NCBI GenBank assembly: GCA_002271215.1
Contig: CP018628.1
Coordinates: forward strand, 4,340,001 to 4,404,000
Direction: 5' to 3'
Length of the DNA stretch: 64,000 nt
Origin: Lelliottia jeotgali
Lineage (GTDB): Bacteria; Pseudomonadota; Gammaproteobacteria; Enterobacterales; Enterobacteriaceae
Shown: in pieces, positions 59,564 to 64,000 of the stretch
How the letters are laid out: every line of letters begins with the position of its first letter
How positions within the stretch are numbered: position 1 is the first letter of the stretch
The notes under the pieces: model-generated
Told to the model about the DNA's origin: nothing
Seen by the model: only the letters and a program-made list of their open reading frames with translations
Databases searched by the model: none
Program-made: the position numbers and the translations under genes

Positions 59564-60913
59564 TCAGACTTGGGAAAGCGTACGGGTAGTCCGCGCCAGT
59601 CGGCGGTGAACCAGGCCCGCGCTGTCAAACAGCCAATACAACAGTTTCGCCAGCAACAGGCAGATGCCAAATATCACCATGAAAAACACCACGCGCGAGA
59701 CAAACGAGTCCAGCCCTTCACGCGCCAGCACGATCATATTGAAAATGGCACCAAAACAGAAACTGTGCAAAATCGCGGCTTTATAGCGGTTGGTCTCTTC
59801 GTTTCCGCGCACATACAGCCAATCGAACCATTTGATGATAAGCCCTACAGCCACGGCGCCAGGCAGGATAAACCATACGCCGCCCATCACCACCAGCGAG
59901 CCAATCAGCGTCGGGGAGATTGCCAGCCCGGAGTGGTTATTCAGCACTTCCCAGGTGAAGTAGTTCGCCGTGTTCAACACCACGCCTGGCCGGTCTGGCC
60001 ACAGCCAGGTCGGAATAAAGACGTAGAAATCTCGAACGATAGGGGCCAGACCCTGGAAGTCGATTTTGTCGTAGTTTTGCAGCAGCAGCGCCAGGTTTTC
60101 CCACGGCGAGAAGGTGTCGCGAGTGAGGTACAGGAAGGTATAAAACGCCTCGTCACCACTCACGTCCATGCCGTAGCGCTTGAGCGCCAGCCAGAACATG
60201 CCGACGATGCCAAACACCCCCGCTGCCACCAGCATCCACAGCGAAATCCAGCCGCGGATAATGCCGATAAACAGGAAGATCGCGAAGGCAATGATGATAT
60301 TCGCACGTGTCCCGCCGACAATCATGTAGGTCAGCAGACCGAACGCCACCGTGCTCACCAGGAAGAACAACCACGCCTTGCTGTCCTGGCGCAGGAAATA
60401 GACCACCAGCATCGCCGGGATGAAGAAATAGAAGAAACGCTTAAGTGCCACGCCCGACACTTCGGCAGAAAATATCTGGCTGTACGAATGCAGCTTGAAC
60501 AGCAAAAAGCCGTTATGCATGAAGAAAATACCGACGCTGACCAGGGCGATAATCATCAGCATCACCCAGGTCAGGTGCGTTTCCACCCTGTTCATGGTGA
60601 ACAGCGGGCGACGCGGCGTGTGATTCACCGGACGTAAACGGGTTTTATAGGTCACATAGTAAACCGCGTAAAAACAGGTAGCAGACAGCAGCGCCTGCAT
60701 CAGTATTTCCGGCGGTGCGACGCTGACGTCAAAGCGGAACACCAGAATGCTGGTCAACGGGAAGCCGAAGAAGAAGGTCAGCAGGAACAGCAGCGAAAAG
60801 AAGACGTTGAAGTTAAAGCGCACGCGACGGAACTCAAACCAGGTGAGCGTGGCGATAAACAGCGATGCCAAAAGCCAAATCACTAACAAGCCGCTAAATT
60901 GCAACTGGCTCAT
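59564..60913 (-). CDS. wzyE: ECA polymerase WzyE
   Basis: 449 residues (E. coli 450), about 11 membrane helices. Polymerises ECA trisaccharide repeats on the periplasmic side of the inner membrane. Start at [15 protein letters not shown], overlapping wecF by 4 bases; an earlier in-frame ATG lies inside wecF. Confidence 0.97.
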   Translation of the reverse strand: MSQLQFSGLLVIWLLASLFIATLTWFEFRRVRFNFNVFFSLLFLLTFFFGFPLTSILVFRFDVSVAPPEILMQALLSATCFYAVYYVTYKTRLRPVNHTPRRPLFTMNRVETHLTWVMLMIIALVSVGIFFMHNGFLLFKLHSYSQIFSAEVSGVALKRFFYFFIPAMLVVYFLRQDSKAWLFFLVSTVAFGLLTYMIVGGTRANIIIAFAIFLFIGIIRGWISLWMLVAAGVFGIVGMFWLALKRYGMDVSGDEAFYTFLYLTRDTFSPWENLALLLQNYDKIDFQGLAPIVRDFYVFIPTWLWPDRPGVVLNTANYFTWEVLNNHSGLAISPTLIGSLVVMGGVWFILPGAVAVGLIIKWFDWLYVRGNEETNRYKAAILHSFCFGAIFNMIVLAREGLDSFVSRVVFFMVIFGICLLLAKLLYWLFDSAGLVHRRLARTTRTLSQV

Positions 60914-61989
60914 GTTTTGTCTCCTGCAGCAATCCGCAGCGCCTGATGCCACGGCGTGAGGAAGTTTGGGCTGAAAAAGTCGATGGCATTCTTATCCACC
61001 AACGCCAGCTGACGCTGTGCTTCACGTACCACGTTTTCATTCAAATCATCCGTGGTGAACAACACCGGAATATGCTGCTCCGCCATATCCTGCCAGAACG
61101 GATTTTCGCGGTTCAGCACACACGGCACCCCGGCCTGAATCAACAGACACAATGTGCCAATCCCCTGCTGACGCGCAAAAATGAAGTATCCAAGATCGCA
61201 TTTTCGCAGCAGCGCCAGATAATCATCAAACTCCAGCTTGTCGCTAAGAATTTGCAGATTGTCCGGGCGAAACAGCGCCAGACCGCTCTGTCGCACCTCT
61301 GAAATGTACGCGTCATTATTTGCAGGATAGCCCATCGGCACGATCACGTTCACCGTATCACCAAACTGCTGATGGACGGCTTTCAGCGCCGCGATGTGTT
61401 CGTTACTGCGATCGCCTGAGTTACCCACCAGAATGGTCAGCTTGCCTTCGCGCTGGGCATCGTTCGCCATATTGTTCAGCGACGGGTCCATGCGGGTTGG
61501 GAAATAGAGTAACTCACCGCGCACGTCTGGATGTTGCTTCGCAAAATAATTCAGATCGCCACGGGTCGCAAATACGCAGCCGACGCGTCCCTGAGCCATC
61601 CGGCGCAGAGGATAGAACAGGCGGAATTTCCAGCCGCGCGACACTTCATACAGATCCGCGCCCCAGATATGCCAGTTAAACTGCGAAGGCTTGATGCCGC
61701 CCTTCAGCAGCGCCAGCCACAGCCCGGTATTAAACTGGCCGTGGAAGAAGAAACGCTGCTCGCGGTTGGCTTTGGCCTTCGCGATCACCGCGTTTGCCAG
61801 CGCAGATTTATCCGGCCAAAAGCTAATTGACAGTGCAGGACAGGCGGCACTCAGCCCATTATCCTGGCCCGCGACCATAAACTCGCGCGCGTCGGCGCTG
61901 CCGGCCGCCAGCGAGTCATTAAAAAACTGTAATACCGTGCGGTTGTGATGCGGGATATCCGAACCCAACACGTGAATCAGTGCAGTCAT
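60910..61989 (-). CDS. wecF: TDP-Fuc4NAc:lipid II transferase WecF
   Basis: 359 residues, as in E. coli. GT56 glycosyltransferase that adds Fuc4NAc, completing ECA lipid III. Begins [23 protein letters not shown]. Overlaps wzxE and wzyE by 4 bases each, so translation is coupled along the cluster. Confidence 0.97.
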   Translation of the reverse strand: MTALIHVLGSDIPHHNRTVLQFFNDSLAAGSADAREFMVAGQDNGLSAACPALSISFWPDKSALANAVIAKAKANREQRFFFHGQFNTGLWLALLKGGIKPSQFNWHIWGADLYEVSRGWKFRLFYPLRRMAQGRVGCVFATRGDLNYFAKQHPDVRGELLYFPTRMDPSLNNMANDAQREGKLTILVGNSGDRSNEHIAALKAVHQQFGDTVNVIVPMGYPANNDAYISEVRQSGLALFRPDNLQILSDKLEFDDYLALLRKCDLGYFIFARQQGIGTLCLLIQAGVPCVLNRENPFWQDMAEQHIPVLFTTDDLNENVVREAQRQLALVDKNAIDFFSPNFLTPWHQALRIAAGDKT

Positions 61990-63236
61990 GCGCGTCTACG
62001 CCAAAGTAAAAATACGCCGCAACAGGCAGCAAAATAGACAATATAGGTGGCCATATAGGCCTGAGCCGCGCCCAGCGCGCCGTGCGTCGGGATCAGCCAG
62101 TGAGAGAAGCCCGTAAGCAGTGTGAACTGGCTGATCTCCGCCAGGATATAGAGTCGCAGGGAGGCTTTGGCAATCACCAGATAGCCGAAAACGTAAGCAC
62201 CCACTTTCAGTACATCACCCACCAGCTGCCAGGCGAACAAATCGCGCATTGCGGTAAATTTCGCAGAGAACAGCAGCCAGATAGCGACGTCACGCAGCAG
62301 CCAGACGGTTAAACTCGCGGCGGCCACGGCGGGCAGCACGAAGCGCAGGGAGCGGCCAATTTCGCGGGTGATGTCTTGACGAGAGGTCAGGCGCGACAGC
62401 GTCGGCAGCAGGTAGACGCTAAACGAGGCGGTGATGAACTGGAGATAAGCGTCAGAAATACTGCTCACTCCCTGCCATATTCCCACTTCGTCCCAGCTGT
62501 AATGCGCCGCCAGCAGGTTTCGCATCATTACATAGGCCACGGGAAGCGTGACGGAGGTAATCAGCGCCATCAGGGTGAATTTCCCCAACTGCCCGGCCAG
62601 CATTTTGTCCCACTGCGGCTTGAGGTAGCTCAGCGGAATGGTGCGCCTGCGCATCAGCATGAAGGCGGCAGGAATGACCACCAGCGCCGGAACCATCGCC
62701 AGGCCAAGCAGCGCACCTTCGTAGCCGCCGAGACGATAGCAGACGTAATAGGCAATGACGCCGATTAGGCTTCCCAGAATCAGCGCCAGCGCATTCCCGG
62801 CGGCGTCGCGGAAGCCTTTCATCAGCGCTAACAGCAGGTTAGCCCAGGCGATCCCCATCTGCACCAGCGCGACGAGTCGCACCAACCCCTGATAATGGGT
62901 ATTGCCGAAAAGCCCCTGACTGATAGGTGCCGCAGCCAGCAAAAAGACGAATGCCAGTAGCGTTGAAAATCCGAGCACCATCGCAGAAGAGGTGCCGACC
63001 ACTCTGCGCAGCGCCGCCGCATCGTCGTGATGCTGCGCCACGTATTTGGTGACACCGTTGAAGATCCCGGCCCCGGCAAGGACGCCGAGCACGGTCACAA
63101 GCTGGCGGAAGTTACCTGCCTGCCCGACCCCGGACGGGCCAAAGGAGACCGCCAGCAGTTTAACCACCAGCAGCCCTGCGCCAATCTTGACGAGTGTGGA
63201 CGCGGCGGTCCACACCGATGCTTTCGCCAGAGACAT
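61986..63236 (-). CDS. wzxE: ECA lipid III flippase WzxE
   Basis: 416 residues, as in E. coli. MOP-superfamily flippase with 12 predicted membrane helices that moves Und-PP-trisaccharide to the periplasmic face. Starts one base after the wecE stop. Confidence 0.97.
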   Translation of the reverse strand: MSLAKASVWTAASTLVKIGAGLLVVKLLAVSFGPSGVGQAGNFRQLVTVLGVLAGAGIFNGVTKYVAQHHDDAAALRRVVGTSSAMVLGFSTLLAFVFLLAAAPISQGLFGNTHYQGLVRLVALVQMGIAWANLLLALMKGFRDAAGNALALILGSLIGVIAYYVCYRLGGYEGALLGLAMVPALVVIPAAFMLMRRRTIPLSYLKPQWDKMLAGQLGKFTLMALITSVTLPVAYVMMRNLLAAHYSWDEVGIWQGVSSISDAYLQFITASFSVYLLPTLSRLTSRQDITREIGRSLRFVLPAVAAASLTVWLLRDVAIWLLFSAKFTAMRDLFAWQLVGDVLKVGAYVFGYLVIAKASLRLYILAEISQFTLLTGFSHWLIPTHGALGAAQAYMATYIVYFAACCGVFLLWRRRA

Positions 63237-63237
63237 A

Positions 63238-64000
63238 TCAGCGGAAGTAGCTCAGAAGGGTATTAATCACCGTGCGCTGATTGACCGGCGCGAGGTTATA
63301 GAACAGCGGCAGACGAAGCAAACGCTCACTTTCTTTGGTGGTGTAGCGATCTTCACCGACGAACTGACCGAAGGCTTCACCCGCCGGGCTGGAGTGCAGC
63401 GGGATGTAATGGAACACCGCCATGATCTCCGCCTCTTTCAGGTAGGCGATCAGGTTGCTGCGGTCATCGTTGTCGCGCAGTTTGATGTAAAACATGTGCG
63501 CGTTGTGAACGCAGTCCGCCGGGATGGTCGGCAGCTCGATGCGCCCTTTCTGCGCCAGCGGCGCGAGGGCATCGTAATAGGTTTGCCACAGGGACAGACG
63601 CTGCTGATTGATGCGCTCGGCGGCTTCAAGCTGCGCCCAGAGATAGGCGGCCTGCAAATCAGCCATCAGATAGCTGGACCCGATATCGCGCCAGGTGTAT
63701 TTATCGACCTGCCCGCGGAAGAACTGGCTGCGGTTGGTGCCTTTCTCGCGGATCACTTCGGCACGTTCCACCAGCGCACGGTCGTTGATCAGCGTCGCGC
63801 CACCTTCCCCGCCCGCGGTGTAGTTTTTGGTTTCGTGGAAGCTAAAGCAGCCGATGTGGCCGATCGTGCCTAGCGCGCGGCCTTTGTAGGTGGACATCAC
63901 GCCCTGCGCGGCATCTTCCACCACGAACAGGTTATGCTTTTTGGCGATGGCCATGATGGTGTCCATCTCACACGCCACACCCGCGTAGTGAACCGGCACA
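63238..64000 (-). CDS. wecE: dTDP-4-amino-4,6-dideoxygalactose transaminase, partial
   Basis: The C-terminal ~254 of about 376 residues; the N-terminus is beyond the window edge. PLP-dependent DegT/DnrJ/EryC1-family aminotransferase. The cofactor lysine is in FHETKNYTAGGEGG and the Asp in VVEDAAQG. It makes dTDP-Fuc4N for the ECA sugar. The frame is open to base 64000. Confidence 0.97.
   Translation of the reverse strand, partial: VPVHYAGVACEMDTIMAIAKKHNLFVVEDAAQGVMSTYKGRALGTIGHIGCFSFHETKNYTAGGEGGATLINDRALVERAEVIREKGTNRSQFFRGQVDKYTWRDIGSSYLMADLQAAYLWAQLEAAERINQQRLSLWQTYYDALAPLAQKGRIELPTIPADCVHNAHMFYIKLRDNDDRSNLIAYLKEAEIMAVFHYIPLHSSPAGEAFGQFVGEDRYTTKESERLLRLPLFYNLAPVNQRTVINTLLSYFR

Noticed and set aside
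59477..60637. 386-codon open frame antisense to wzyE
   Set aside because: Extremely Gln/His/Arg-rich product, the mirror of a hydrophobic membrane protein; a shadow of wzyE.

Overview
This window is the chromosome of an enteric gammaproteobacterium (Enterobacteriaceae). Almost every gene has a close E. coli K-12 counterpart in the same relative order (rrnA to the wec cluster, read in reverse), and REP/BIME palindromes lie between operons. It is not E. coli itself: aslAB and yigFG are missing from their K-12 positions, a beta-glucoside operon sits between dlhH and metE, and a small amidase/lipoprotein pair sits between recQ and pldA. The look is that of Enterobacter, Lelliottia, Citrobacter or Kluyvera, but I cannot assign a genus. 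All comparisons with E. coli are from memory, not from a search.

Layout. 1-4620 is a minus-strand rRNA operon (partial 23S, tRNA-Ala, tRNA-Ile, 16S, two promoters). 4633-8621 is pepQ-yigZ-trkH-hemG (minus). 8767-12172 is fadBA with a FadR operator, converging on fre-ubiD. rfaH converges on the tatABCD operon, which lies downstream of ubiE-ubiJ-ubiB (ubiquinone). rmuC and udp follow, udp with CRP sites. dlhH is followed by a bgl-type operon (PTS permease, phospho-beta-glucosidase, antiterminator) behind an RNA antiterminator/terminator switch.

28571-37884 holds metE/metR (divergent methionine control), bioP, pldB-yigL, rhtB, rhtC and recQ. 38038-38993 is the accessory insert: a 122-residue Cys/His peptidoglycan-hydrolase-like protein without a signal peptide, followed with a 1-base overlap by a 178-residue lipoprotein. 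It resembles an antibacterial effector/immunity pair. 39047-42735 holds pldA, yigI, rarD, corA and the corL leader ORF. 42885-48469 is the lptM-dapF-yigA-xerC-yigB-uvrD operon. cyaY, cyaA and hemCDXY follow.

56183-56598 carries the GlmZ small RNA with a sigma-54 promoter and two GlrR sites. Then come four tRNA genes (Pro, Leu, His, Arg), the permease yifK and the end of the enterobacterial common antigen cluster (wecG, wzyE, wecF, wzxE, partial wecE), which runs off the window.

Most of the window is core housekeeping: translation, haem and quinone synthesis, fatty-acid oxidation, protein export, DNA repair and envelope glycolipid. The less ordinary parts are the amidase/lipoprotein pair with its short upstream ORF, the bgl operon, and an 8-bp tandem array at the cyaA stop codon.
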